Positions 6,853-16,293 of a stretch of DNA of 64,000 bases are shown in pieces. The notes beneath the pieces are model-generated. The model was not told the origin of the DNA and made no database searches. It was given only the letters and a program-made list of their open reading frames with translations. Every line of letters starts with the position of its first letter. The first letter of the stretch is position 1. The translations under genes and the position numbers were made by a program. This stretch comes from Citrobacter arsenatis (GTDB lineage Bacteria > Pseudomonadota > Gammaproteobacteria > Enterobacterales > Enterobacteriaceae), in assembly GCF_004353845.1 (NCBI RefSeq), contig NZ_CP037864.1, positions 3,844,001 through 3,908,000 of the forward strand. Direction: 5' to 3'.

Positions 6853-8130
6853 ATGATGTCAACGCTTGCTCCACCATCTGTACTTTCCGCTCCCCAGCGC
6901 CGTTGCCAGGTGCTACTGACGCTTTTCCTGCCGGGGCAGATTGCGACGACACAAACCTTCAGCAGCCTCAATGGCGTGGATGATGCCACTGTTCAGGAAG
7001 ATATTATCGGCGCCGGGCTCGAAATCCAGCGCTATCACCGGCTCGCCATTACCAGCGCGCAGAATGGTGGCTATGCGATCGAAGGAACCACGCTTGATCA
7101 GCGTCTTTGCCTGTTGCAGTGGCTGCGCCGCGGGCTGCGGATCTGCCCGAACTTTATCGCTCAGCATTTCACGCCCACGTTAAAAATAGCGCTTAAACAA
7201 CAAGGTATCGCACGTACGCTGTATGACGACACCAATCTGCATGCGCTGATTAATCTGTGTTCCCGGCGCTTGCAGAAGCCGTTTGAGTGCCGTGACATCC
7301 AGTTCCTGCGTCTGTATTTGCAGTATTGCCTGCTGCAGCATAATGCGGGGATCACGCCGGAGTTTAATTCGCTCCAGCAACGCTGGGCACAATCCTGCGC
7401 AGAATATCCGCTCGCCGAAGAAATTGGCCGTCACTGGCAGCGCCACGTCATGCAGAGTGCACCGCTGGGCGAATCGCTGTTTATGGCGTTGCTGTTTTCA
7501 ATGCTCCGCATCCCCGACCCTATCCGCGATAATCACCAGCAGGATCGTCGCCTGCGCCTTGCTATTGCGCGGCTGGTACTGCGTTTTCGCGAGTATGGCA
7601 ACGTCCGTTTCAGCGATGAGCAAGGGCTGAACGACCAGTTGTATATTCACCTTGCCCAGGCGCTGAACCGCAGCGTATTTGCCATCGGCATTGATAACAC
7701 ATTGCCGGAGGAGTTCAGCCGACTTTATCCCCGGCTGGTTCGTACTACCCGCGAGGCGATACACGGCTTCGAAGCAGAGTACGATGTCCAGTTTTCAGAA
7801 GAAGAGATTGGGCTGGTCGCGGTCATTTTCGGTGCCTGGCTGATGCAGGAGAAGGATTTGCACGAAAAGCAGATTATCCTGCTGACCGGTAGTAACGAAC
7901 AACTTGAAGCGCATATAGAGCAACAACTGCGCGAACTGACTCTGCTGCCGCTCAACGTAAAACATATGCCAATGCAGGACTTTCAAAAAGAGGGAGCGCC
8001 GCGCGGTGTAACACTGATTATTACGCCGTACACCACGCCGCTGCCGCTGTTTTCACCGCCATTGATTCATGCGGATCTGGCGCTTACGCCGCATCAGCAG
8101 CAGCAGATCCGCAAAATCCTCGAATCATAA
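6853..8130 (+). CDS. csiE: Stationary-phase inducible protein CsiE
   Basis: A 425-residue protein whose N-terminus (MMSTLAPPSVLSAPQRRCQV) and C-terminus (PLFSPPLIHADL) match E. coli CsiE, which is also about 426 residues. It has a PTS regulation domain-like architecture: a winged-helix-like N-terminus and a PRD-like helical region centred on LYPRLVRTTREAIHGFE (about 290-310), resembling BglG-type antiterminators and their relatives. The molecular function is unknown. In E. coli the gene is induced in stationary phase by RpoS and cAMP-CRP. The start ATG follows GGGAG at 6840-6844. Its stop overlaps the convergent hcaT stop by 6 bases. Confidence 0.95.
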   Translation: MMSTLAPPSVLSAPQRRCQVLLTLFLPGQIATTQTFSSLNGVDDATVQEDIIGAGLEIQRYHRLAITSAQNGGYAIEGTTLDQRLCLLQWLRRGLRICPNFIAQHFTPTLKIALKQQGIARTLYDDTNLHALINLCSRRLQKPFECRDIQFLRLYLQYCLLQHNAGITPEFNSLQQRWAQSCAEYPLAEEIGRHWQRHVMQSAPLGESLFMALLFSMLRIPDPIRDNHQQDRRLRLAIARLVLRFREYGNVRFSDEQGLNDQLYIHLAQALNRSVFAIGIDNTLPEEFSRLYPRLVRTTREAIHGFEAEYDVQFSEEEIGLVAVIFGAWLMQEKDLHEKQIILLTGSNEQLEAHIEQQLRELTLLPLNVKHMPMQDFQKEGAPRGVTLIITPYTTPLPLFSPPLIHADLALTPHQQQQIRKILES

Positions 8131-9273
8131 CGTCGCAGGCTGCGCCACCACCTTCGGGCGCAGAACGATTGCCGGGAGCGCCACCAGCGCCATCACCCAG
8201 AATACGCCGCTGCCCAGATTCTGGTACAGGTAGCCCGCGAATACGGTCATGATGGCGATACTGCCGCCCATCGCCACTGCGGAATACACCGCCTGCAAAC
8301 GAATCACTTCGCTGCCCTGGCGTGCCGCAATATAGCGCATTGCCGCCAGGTGGCAGACGGTAAAGGTTCCACAATGGAGGATTTGCACCACGATCAACCA
8401 CGGCAGTTCGGTGCTCCAGCCCATCAATCCCCAACGCGCCACGCCGCAAACGGCTGAAAGTAGCAGCAAATCGCGGGCGCTGAAGCGGCGGAACAGCTTG
8501 TGGCTAAGCGCGAAAATAATCACTTCCGCCACCACGCCTAATGACCATAAATAGCCCACCGCCGAAGCGGAGTATCCGGCAGACTGCCAGTAGATGGCGC
8601 TAAAACCGTAATACGCGGCATGCGCGCCCTGCAGCAAACTCACGCAGGCAAGAAAACGCCAGCTTTGGGTTATCAGCGCTCGCCAGGCGGGCCATCCTGC
8701 GCTCTCCTGCTGACGGCTTTCACCCGCTGGCTGCACGCTCGGGCGAATCATCATGCCCAGCAGCATCGAGGCAACGCCAAGCGACAGCAGGACCAGGATC
8801 ACCCGATAGTCAAACAGACTCACCAGTTTGCCGGTCAGCGCGGAGCCGATCACAAAGGCCACGGATCCCCATAGTCGCACCCGACCGTAGTCCATGGTTA
8901 TCTGTTTTTGCCAGGTGTTGGCCAGCGCGTCAGTCAGCGGTACCAGCGGTGAGAAAAACAGGTTGAAGCCGACCATCACCACCATCAGCCATGCCACGTT
9001 GGTTCCCGCCCAGAAGGCCAGCGCAAACACCAGCGTCAACAGAGCCAGAATACGTAACGCTGAGATTAGCCGGGAGGGATCGCTCACGCGCGGCGCAATC
9101 AGCAAACTACCGAGAAAACGGGCAATCAGCCCCGCGCCCAGCAGTAAACCGATGGTTTCCGGCGTCAGCCCCAACCCTTCGAGCCAGACGCTCCAGAAAG
9201 GCAGAAAGATACCGTAGCTAAAGAAGTAGGTGAAATAACCGAGCGCCAGCCAGCGCGTGGAATGCAAAGCCAT
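8125..9273 (-). CDS. hcaT: Probable 3-phenylpropionate transporter HcaT (MFS)
   Basis: A 382-residue major facilitator protein with about 12 predicted membrane helices. It begins MALHSTRWLALGYFTYFFSY and is near-identical in pattern to E. coli HcaT (379 residues), a member of the nucleoside:H+ symporter-like PPP family. It is presumed to bring 3-phenylpropionate or cinnamate into the cell for the hca dioxygenase. In E. coli it sits directly next to hcaR. Here about 8 kb of yph-type sugar genes separates them, so it is cut off from its regulator and enzymes. A strong GGGAGGG ribosome-binding site precedes the ATG. The function is by homology, and transport itself has been only indirectly supported. 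Confidence 0.92.
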   Translation of the reverse strand: MALHSTRWLALGYFTYFFSYGIFLPFWSVWLEGLGLTPETIGLLLGAGLIARFLGSLLIAPRVSDPSRLISALRILALLTLVFALAFWAGTNVAWLMVVMVGFNLFFSPLVPLTDALANTWQKQITMDYGRVRLWGSVAFVIGSALTGKLVSLFDYRVILVLLSLGVASMLLGMMIRPSVQPAGESRQQESAGWPAWRALITQSWRFLACVSLLQGAHAAYYGFSAIYWQSAGYSASAVGYLWSLGVVAEVIIFALSHKLFRRFSARDLLLLSAVCGVARWGLMGWSTELPWLIVVQILHCGTFTVCHLAAMRYIAARQGSEVIRLQAVYSAVAMGGSIAIMTVFAGYLYQNLGSGVFWVMALVALPAIVLRPKVVAQPATL

Positions 9274-9361
9274 GAATCCCTCCCGTTTGGAGGCGATAGT
9301 CTGGCGACAAACGCAGGCTGGCGCAAGAGAGCATTAACAGGCAGATAACATGATTTTTGCC

Positions 9362-10204
9362 CTATTCAACGCAAATTTGCATCGCAAAATGGCAGCGTTC
9401 TCCCTGCGCTAAAACCTGCAATCCCGGCTGCCCCTGCATGTTGTGGGCATTCACCGGATGCGTTTGCGGCTCCAGACACAGGAACTCCTCACCCGACATT
9501 CTGAACAGCATCAACCACGGAGTTTGCGCTAAAATCGTGACTCTCATCACATCTCGCTGAATAACGGCCCGCCCACTCCAGCCTGAATAGCCGACGTTTA
9601 GCCAGCTATCCTCACCGTATTGCGCATGCATGAAATCCGCCGCTGACGGGATATCTCGTTGCCATTCCAGCGGCAGATGCTGTTCACCCTCCGGCCAGTA
9701 GCCGCTGCTGGAAAACTGCGCCGTGCTGTGCTTATCAAAGGCGAAAAACGGATGGAACCCACAGCCATAAATCATTGGCCGCTCACCGCAGTGGGTGAGC
9801 GTCAACGAGGCGTGCAGGCTCGAGGTTTCCAGTTGATAGCAAAGCTGCGCCGTATAGTCATAACCGCAGGGATGCCAACTGCGCAACTGCAGCAGACAAC
9901 CGCTTTGGGTGACGGTGATAACCTGCCAGCGTTGCAGCCAGCCGTCACCGTGCAGGAAAAAGGTGTCGTCTGCGCCATGTTGAGGTAATACGATCTCTTC
10001 ACCGCGCAGCATAAAACGATTTCCCGCCACCCGATTCGCGACCGGCAGCATCGGGAACAGGCCACAGTCACCGGGCTGCTGACCATGACCTTCGCGTAAA
10101 ATTGCCTGTTGATGTTGTAACGAAACCAGACTTAATAGCGAACCACCCTGCGAGTCTACGCACATCTGCAGATGTGCGTTTTGTAGCGTCAGAAGCCTCT
10201 CCAT
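9362..10204 (-). CDS. Aldose 1-epimerase family protein, YphB-like
   Basis: A 280-residue galactose-mutarotase-like protein. It has the family landmarks GLFPMLPVANRVAGNRF (49-65), HGDGWL (85-90) and a GCGFHPFFAF segment near residue 147, matching YphB of E. coli in fold but clearly diverged. It should interconvert alpha and beta anomers of an aldose or a sugar phosphate. Its start shares one base with the stop of the upstream MFS gene (TAATG), so the two are translated together. The partnership of an epimerase, a sugar transporter and YphG suggests uptake of a free sugar or glycoside; the substrate is not identifiable. Confidence 0.75.
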   Translation of the reverse strand: MERLLTLQNAHLQMCVDSQGGSLLSLVSLQHQQAILREGHGQQPGDCGLFPMLPVANRVAGNRFMLRGEEIVLPQHGADDTFFLHGDGWLQRWQVITVTQSGCLLQLRSWHPCGYDYTAQLCYQLETSSLHASLTLTHCGERPMIYGCGFHPFFAFDKHSTAQFSSSGYWPEGEQHLPLEWQRDIPSAADFMHAQYGEDSWLNVGYSGWSGRAVIQRDVMRVTILAQTPWLMLFRMSGEEFLCLEPQTHPVNAHNMQGQPGLQVLAQGERCHFAMQICVE

Positions 10205-11643
10205 TAGCGGGCGCTTCGTTGTTGGGTTGATGCGCCAACCTTCGTATGCCGCGCCGCCAGCTGTTCTTCCAGCGCTTCCAGCGTCACGCCTTTGGTTTCC
10301 GGTACATTACGCAGAACATAGATGAAGCCCATCGCGCAAATCACACCGTACAGCAGGAAACTTCCCGATGCCCCCAGACTCGCATTCAGCAGCGGGAAGG
10401 TATAGGTCAGCAGGAAGCAGGCAATCCACAGCGCCAGCGTACCCAGCGACATCGCCAGCCCGCGGACGCGGTTAGGGAAAATCTCAGACAGCAGCACCCA
10501 GGTCACCGGGGCCAGCGTCAGGGCATAAATAGCGATCGCCGCCAGCACCAAAACCAGAACCGGCCAGCCCATTATGCCCAACCCGTAGGCCCCGGCAATC
10601 AGTACATAGATAATCGTTAATCCTGACGCACCGAACAACATCAGTTTGCGACGACCAATTTTGTCCACTAACGGTAGAGCGGCAAGGGTAAAGACCAGGT
10701 TGATAATCCCCGTCGCCACGATCGATTTTAACGTACCGTTAATGTCGAATCCGGCAGAGGCGAAGATCTCCTGCGCATAGTTGAAAATAACGTTGATCCC
10801 ACACCACTGTTGGAACACTGCCAGCACCATGCCAATAATCACGATCGGTTTGATCTGCGGTTGTAACAGCGTTGACCACGCAACCTTGTGGTTATCTTTT
10901 TGTAGCGTATGTTCAATCTCTTTCAGCGTTTGCCCGGCATATTCCGCCGAACCAATGCGCTGGAGCATGGCTCGCGCACGATCGACTTTGCCCGCTTTCA
11001 CCAGCCAGCGCGGCGACTCAGGTACAAAGAACATCAGCACCAGGAAAATGACCGCGGGCACTAATTCCGCGCCAAACATCCAGCGCCAGCCCGTCTGACC
11101 GTTCCAGCTTTCCACAATCGCCTGCTGCGTAGCGCCTGTGGCTACAGGTTCGGCAATCATCAGGTTGATAAGCTGCGCTGCCAGTACGCCAATGACGATG
11201 GTGAGCTGGTTAACGGCAACAAAGCGACCACGCTTTTCAGCCGGGCTAACCTCAGCGATATACAGCGGGCTTAGCGCGGACGCCAGACCAATGCCCACAC
11301 CGCCAACGATGCGATAAACAATAAACATGTCGAAATTACTGGCGACGGCAGTTCCCCAGGCGGAAGCGCTAAAGAGGATCGCCGAGAGAATCAGCGGCAT
11401 CTTTCGGCCAAACTTATCGGCACACCAGCCAGAAATCAGCGCGCCAAAGATACAACCGACCAAAGCTGAACTCATCGCCCAGCCGGATTGCGCCGGGTCG
11501 GTAATCGAGAAATAAGCTTCATAGAAGGGTTTTGCCCCGCCGATCACCACCCAGTCATAGCCAAACAGTAAACCACCGCAGGCCGCAACCAGGCAGATAG
11601 TCCAGACGTAACCAATTTTTAAATGTGTCTGCGCGTTATTCAT
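10204..11643 (-). CDS. Sugar porter family MFS transporter (XylE/GalP-like)
   Basis: A 479-residue sugar:H+ symporter type protein with 12 predicted helices. Sugar porter signatures are present: GGLLFGYD in helix 1, DKFGRK and DKIGRR in the 2-3 and 8-9 loops, VPESPRWL before the central loop, QQWCGINVIFNY in helix 7, and VPETKG at the C-terminus. The start was moved to ATG 11643, because AGAGGAA precedes it and the N-terminus then aligns with XylE-type porters; a longer frame from 11703 adds 20 unlikely residues. It lies between yphG and the yphB-like gene, where E. coli instead carries the ABC genes yphDEF, so it is the likely uptake route of this cluster. The substrate is unknown. Confidence 0.9.
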   Translation of the reverse strand: MNNAQTHLKIGYVWTICLVAACGGLLFGYDWVVIGGAKPFYEAYFSITDPAQSGWAMSSALVGCIFGALISGWCADKFGRKMPLILSAILFSASAWGTAVASNFDMFIVYRIVGGVGIGLASALSPLYIAEVSPAEKRGRFVAVNQLTIVIGVLAAQLINLMIAEPVATGATQQAIVESWNGQTGWRWMFGAELVPAVIFLVLMFFVPESPRWLVKAGKVDRARAMLQRIGSAEYAGQTLKEIEHTLQKDNHKVAWSTLLQPQIKPIVIIGMVLAVFQQWCGINVIFNYAQEIFASAGFDINGTLKSIVATGIINLVFTLAALPLVDKIGRRKLMLFGASGLTIIYVLIAGAYGLGIMGWPVLVLVLAAIAIYALTLAPVTWVLLSEIFPNRVRGLAMSLGTLALWIACFLLTYTFPLLNASLGASGSFLLYGVICAMGFIYVLRNVPETKGVTLEALEEQLAARHTKVGASTQQRSAR

Positions 11644-11715
11644 TATGATTCCTCTTTCAGGGAAACGCAGGGGACAGTAGGTTTCGGGTGAGGTTACCCC
11701 CACCCGTTTCGGGTA

Positions 11716-14700
11716 TTACTGGAAAAGCCTTACGTTAATGGCGTGACGCAGCAGTAATGCCTTGTCATGTGCCGGATTGAGTTGCAGGAGTGCGTCAAGA
11801 GAGCGCTGGCAAGCAGAACTGTTTCCCAATCCCAGATGCCCGAGCGCATTGATAAACAGGCAGTGTTGCTGGTGTTTTGCTTGTGCTGAAGTATCCAGCA
11901 CCACCAGATCGGGTAGCGATACGGCAAAGAAATCGACATCCGGGACGTTGTCGCGATGCGACTCAACCCATTGCAGGAAGCTATTGAACAGCGCGTCCGC
12001 CTCTGCGTTATCGCCAAGTTTTCTCTGCGCCATCCCCTGCCAGAAGAGATAGTCCACCGGCTGGTCATTGTAGTAACGTCCGGCATCCAGTGAACTACCG
12101 CCGCGCGTTGCGCGGGAGAAGTAGCGCTGGGATTCCTCGAAATGCCCCTGCTGCTGCGCGCAATGCCCCAGTAAATACCAGATGTCATTATCCGTTTGTC
12201 CGGGTAAACGCCCTTCCCCGAGGTTTTGCGGGTAATGCAACGCCTGTTGCAACTGCGCGATGGCGGTTTGCGGGTCACCGGACTGAACGGCTGCCAGGGC
12301 ACGATGCATCTGATTCAGCAGATATTGCCCGGTGGCTTTACCTTCACCGCCTTCCCACGGATGAAACACGCGCTCACGTAAAACTGCCGCGGCATCGTCG
12401 TAGTGCCCCAATCCATTCCACAAGCTGAGCAGTTCAACCGTCAGGTCGTCACGATGGAAGACAGTCTCTTTGCTGGCTTCCAGTTGCTGCAGGCGCTGCT
12501 CAGCGGGTTGCGCCATCAGCTTCTTGAGATAGTCGAGTTCAAACAGGAAACGGGCATTGTGCGGCTCCAGCACCACGGCCTGCGACAGATACTGCATCGC
12601 CTGCTGCGCATCGTGCAGTTTGTTCCAGGCATAGATCCCCAATAAACGGTGCACCGGCGCGAAATCCGCTTCCTGCGCAAGCGTAAACTGCCAGCAGGAA
12701 ACCGCCTCGTCATAACGTCGCTTGCTGTACCAGAAACAGCCGAGTAAATAGCGGGCAAAAGCACTCTGTTCGAGGGTTTGCAGCATCTGCACTTCATCCA
12801 GCGTATTAGGGAAACGCACACGATTTTGCAGGCATTCACGGGCACGTTCGATGAAAGGTTGTGGATTGTCGTTCAGCGAGGCGCGCCACAGCATCGGCAG
12901 CGTTTCCTGGCTGTCGAGCAGTTCCAGCACGCCACGGGCAGCCTCCTTTTGCCCCAAAGAGGTCAGCCAGCCCGCCAGTTCACACGCGTTGGTACCGCGC
13001 CGCCCGGTAATCGAGATTAGCGCCTGTGCTGTCGCCTCGTCCTGACAAATAGCCCAGCGCGCATAGTGCAGGGTGTAACTCAGCGGATAATCAACCAGCT
13101 GTTGTCGAATGTAGTCCAGGGCTTGCGTCTTGCGATCAAGCCTCGCCAGCGCCAGCGCTTTCAGCCCCATTGCCAGGTTATTACTGCCGTTAAAACGCAG
13201 GCTCTGTTCTACTTTTTCCAGCGCTCCGACGTAGTCCTGACGCTTCATCGCCAGGCGCGCTAACGACCAGAAAGCCGCGTCCCGGCAGTTGCCGCTCCAA
13301 CTGGCCTTATAATAATTATCCCAGGCGCTGTCATCGTCGCCCTGACGTTCCTGTGCTGCGGCCAGCAGCATGCTCGCCTCGCCATCACGCGGGTTTTTAT
13401 TGAGCTTATGCGCCCGTTCCAGCGCCTTGCCCGCGCAATGCGCCGCCAGCGCCCAGTCCGCGCGGTTTAGCGCCAGCGTCCCCAGGGCCACATTATTGCG
13501 GTAATCCAGCGGATCAACATCCAGCGCGCGGCGATAATAATCTTCGGCATAACGGCTGGCGTGGTTGTACTGCTCCAGATGCTGACCAATAAAATAGAGT
13601 TCATCGGTATTAGAAAGCGCTTCTGGCAGCGCTGGCGCGACGGCTGCCGAAGGCAACGGTAACTCTTGCGCGATGTGCTCTGCATACTGCAAAAGCGGAG
13701 CGCCATCGGCGCTAGTGACGGTCATCGTCACCCGGGCATCGCCATTCTCTGGCACATCAGCCAGCCAGCTCTGTCCTGGCTCAAGGGTGAGGGCGTTTTC
13801 ATAGAACGGCTGCCCGTGTGCGGCAAGCGTAACCTGAACATCGTGTAACGGCGCAATCGCATAAACGCCCACAGAAAGCTGACCACGCTCACGCACCAGA
13901 CGAAGCGCCAACTGGGTGCTGGCGTTTTGCACCATTCCCAGTTCGCTGTAAGGCAGGAAGTTTTGCACGAAGACTTTCTCTTCGTACGGCGCAAGCCAGG
14001 TGAAATCCGGTTGGTTATCGGTAAAGACCCCGGTCATCAGTTCGATATACGGACCGTTGTCATCGGTGAGATTACGATCCCAGGCGACGCCAAAATCGCC
14101 ATAACCCCAGCTCCACTGTTTTTTCCCCGGTGAAACATGGTGATCGGCCACATGCAGCAACCCACCGCGCTCGCCGTGATGCCAGGCGCCAACAAAATCA
14201 TAATCAGATTTTTCAGCCATATAGGAGGTCGGTACGGGCACGTTCTTGTAGCGCGAGATATCCACGCCGGCCGAATAGTCCACTTTGTAGTATGTGCCGG
14301 TGGCGATGGGGAACGCGGAGACATCGCGCTTACCGTGGTCAAATACCGCCGTCACATCCGGTGGGAACACACTCTGGTGATCGTCGCCGCCCTTCACCGC
14401 CGGATTCGCCCACCATAAGAAGTGGCGCGGGGTAGCGTTACCGTTAAATACCTTCCCGGTTATCTCGATCAACGCGCGATCCGGATACAACGTAAATCCG
14501 GTCATGACCTGTAAACCGCGCATAGGCTCTACCTCGCCCATCCACACGGTGTATTCACCCTGCTCACCCTGCTGCTGCGTAAAATCCACTGGCATAAAGG
14601 TGGTCGGGCGATGATGCTGCGGCCAGTTAAACTCGATGCCGCCGGAGATCCACGGCCCAAGCAGACCGACCAACGCGGGTTTCACCACTTCGTTGTAGTA

Positions 14701-14982
14701 GACGAAGTCGCGCTGCTGCACTTTGTCATACGCCCGATGAATGCGTCCGCCTAACTCCGGCAGCAGCATGATGCGAATAAAGTCATTCTCCATCCACACC
14801 GCCTGATAGTCGCGCATTTCACGTTTGCCGGTCAGCGTATCAATCACACCGTAGGGATAAACCGCCCCTGAAGATCCCTGATAAACCCGCTTTTCCAGAA
14901 ACATTGGGTTGGCGTCTTCTTCACCCGCCGTCCACGTTGGGAGGGTGATCGTTTCCTGCCAGACTTTAACTGAACCGTACAT
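11716..14982 (-). CDS. yphG: YphG: epimerase-like domain plus TPR repeats, function unknown
   Basis: A 1088-residue protein matching E. coli YphG in length and layout. Residues 1 to about 420 form a beta-rich domain of the DUF5107/galactose-mutarotase-like type (ISGGIEFNWPQHHRPTTFMP, FLWWANPAVKGGDDHQSVFP, SWGYGDFGVAWDRNLTDDNG). The remainder is helical tetratricopeptide repeats (AEDYYRRALDVDPLDYRNN and later copies). No signal peptide is visible, so it is predicted to be cytosolic. ATG 14982 was chosen because GGAGA lies 6 bases upstream; a GTG at 14994 lacks such a site. Seventy-two bases separate it from the downstream MFS gene. The enzymatic activity has not been established to my knowledge. 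Confidence 0.88.
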   Translation of the reverse strand: MYGSVKVWQETITLPTWTAGEEDANPMFLEKRVYQGSSGAVYPYGVIDTLTGKREMRDYQAVWMENDFIRIMLLPELGGRIHRAYDKVQQRDFVYYNEVVKPALVGLLGPWISGGIEFNWPQHHRPTTFMPVDFTQQQGEQGEYTVWMGEVEPMRGLQVMTGFTLYPDRALIEITGKVFNGNATPRHFLWWANPAVKGGDDHQSVFPPDVTAVFDHGKRDVSAFPIATGTYYKVDYSAGVDISRYKNVPVPTSYMAEKSDYDFVGAWHHGERGGLLHVADHHVSPGKKQWSWGYGDFGVAWDRNLTDDNGPYIELMTGVFTDNQPDFTWLAPYEEKVFVQNFLPYSELGMVQNASTQLALRLVRERGQLSVGVYAIAPLHDVQVTLAAHGQPFYENALTLEPGQSWLADVPENGDARVTMTVTSADGAPLLQYAEHIAQELPLPSAAVAPALPEALSNTDELYFIGQHLEQYNHASRYAEDYYRRALDVDPLDYRNNVALGTLALNRADWALAAHCAGKALERAHKLNKNPRDGEASMLLAAAQERQGDDDSAWDNYYKASWSGNCRDAAFWSLARLAMKRQDYVGALEKVEQSLRFNGSNNLAMGLKALALARLDRKTQALDYIRQQLVDYPLSYTLHYARWAICQDEATAQALISITGRRGTNACELAGWLTSLGQKEAARGVLELLDSQETLPMLWRASLNDNPQPFIERARECLQNRVRFPNTLDEVQMLQTLEQSAFARYLLGCFWYSKRRYDEAVSCWQFTLAQEADFAPVHRLLGIYAWNKLHDAQQAMQYLSQAVVLEPHNARFLFELDYLKKLMAQPAEQRLQQLEASKETVFHRDDLTVELLSLWNGLGHYDDAAAVLRERVFHPWEGGEGKATGQYLLNQMHRALAAVQSGDPQTAIAQLQQALHYPQNLGEGRLPGQTDNDIWYLLGHCAQQQGHFEESQRYFSRATRGGSSLDAGRYYNDQPVDYLFWQGMAQRKLGDNAEADALFNSFLQWVESHRDNVPDVDFFAVSLPDLVVLDTSAQAKHQQHCLFINALGHLGLGNSSACQRSLDALLQLNPAHDKALLLRHAINVRLFQ

Positions 14983-15096
14983 GCCGCTCTCCACTCAATA
15001 AACAAAAGTAAAAACTCAACTTGATGCTATTCTGCGGCAGTTAAGTGGCGTTAAAATGCGCAATGCTCACGCAATATAGTTAAGGGAGTTAAGTGA
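14983..15096. promoter_or_regulatory. Divergent yphG/yphH promoter region with AGTTAAG repeats
   Basis: This 114-bp AT-rich gap contains three direct copies of AGTTAAG at 15039-15045, 15078-15084 and 15087-15093. A near-inverse CTCAACTT lies around 15015-15022. ROK repressors usually act on operators next to their own gene, so these repeats are candidate YphH sites. No promoter was assigned with confidence. Confidence 0.35.
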
Positions 15097-16290
15097 ATGC
15101 AGCGTTCGGGGTTTAACAACGCCAGGGTACGTCAGGCGAATAAACAGATTTTTTTGTCTCACCTGTGGCGGGAAAAGCAGCTCAGCAAGTCACAGCTGGC
15201 GCAGCTAACCGGCCTGTCGATCCCGGCGGTTAGCAATATCCTCGAAGAGCTGATGGATGAAGGGAGAATCAGTCATTCACGAGAAACCTTAAGTCAGCGC
15301 GGTTTGAGCAGCGGCAGCTATCATTTGCCAGAAAAAGGCGCCTGGACGCTGTGTATCAACGTCACTCCCACCAGCATCACCAGCCAACTGGCGGACGCGC
15401 GGCTGGTTGCCGTTGGCGACTGGCAGCATGAAGTCATCAACCCCGAATCGCCAAAAGCGCTGCTGACAGCATTGGCGGCGCACTGGCGGGAATACCGTCG
15501 GCAATTTCCTGATGTCACGATTAATCTGGCGCTTGGCGTTCACGGTCAGGTTGATCCGATAACCGGCGCTTCAAAAACCATGCCTCAGGCCCCGTGGAAA
15601 ACACCGGTGGAAATAAAATATCTGCTGGAGGAGATGCTCGGCGTACAGGTCCGGCTGGACAATGACTGCGTAATGCTGGCACTGGCAGAAAAATGGCAAA
15701 ATCCGGCGGCTAACGGTGATTTTTGCGTGATTAACGTTGATTACGGTATTGGTTCATCGTTTGTGATAAACGATAACATCTGGCGCGGTAGTCTGTACGG
15801 CAGCGGTCAGATTGGACATACCATCATTCATCCCGATGGCGTCGCCTGTGACTGTGGCCGTTATGGTTGTCTGGAAACGGTGGCGTCACTGAGCGCATTG
15901 AAAAAGCAGGCCCGCGTGTGGATGAAATCGCAACCGTCATCCCTTTACGACCCGGAAACGCTCACCACTGACCAGCTTATTGCTGCCTGGCAGAACGGTG
16001 ATGTCCGCATTCAGGCCTGGGCCGAACATGCCGCCAGCGCCATCGGACTGAGCTTGTATAATTTCTTGAATATACTGAATATTAATCAAATATGGTTGTA
16101 TGGCCGTAGCTGCGCGTTTGGCGATAGCTGGCTCAATACGCTGGTACAACAAACCGGTTTTAACCCGTTCGATCACGGCGACAACCCGCGTGCCAGAGCC
16201 ACACAGATAAGCTTCGGTCAGCTTAATCGCGCCCAGCAACTTATGGGAATTGGCTATCTGTATGTCGAGTCACAGCTTAGCGAGCTTTAG
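15097..16290 (+). CDS. yphH: ROK-family transcriptional regulator YphH
   Basis: A 397-residue NagC/Mlc-type protein. A winged helix-turn-helix occupies residues 29-58 (LSKSQLAQLTGLSIPAVSNI). The ROK domain follows, with a phosphate-loop-like NVDYGIGSSF and the zinc-binding signature CDCGRYGCLE. In NagC and Mlc relatives this architecture gives a repressor released by a sugar or sugar phosphate. It is divergent from yphG, so it most likely controls yphG, the MFS gene and the yphB-like gene. GGGAG lies 9 bases before ATG. The gene ends 3 bases from the convergent hcaR stop. Confidence 0.9.
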   Translation: MQRSGFNNARVRQANKQIFLSHLWREKQLSKSQLAQLTGLSIPAVSNILEELMDEGRISHSRETLSQRGLSSGSYHLPEKGAWTLCINVTPTSITSQLADARLVAVGDWQHEVINPESPKALLTALAAHWREYRRQFPDVTINLALGVHGQVDPITGASKTMPQAPWKTPVEIKYLLEEMLGVQVRLDNDCVMLALAEKWQNPAANGDFCVINVDYGIGSSFVINDNIWRGSLYGSGQIGHTIIHPDGVACDCGRYGCLETVASLSALKKQARVWMKSQPSSLYDPETLTTDQLIAAWQNGDVRIQAWAEHAASAIGLSLYNFLNILNINQIWLYGRSCAFGDSWLNTLVQQTGFNPFDHGDNPRARATQISFGQLNRAQQLMGIGYLYVESQLSEL

Positions 16291-16293
16291 CCA

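Noticed and set aside
11644..11703. N-terminal extension of the MFS sugar porter (20 residues)
   Set aside because: The extension lacks a ribosome-binding site, crosses an ACCCG/CGGGT hairpin and does not resemble sugar porter N-termini; ATG 11643 has AGAGGAA.
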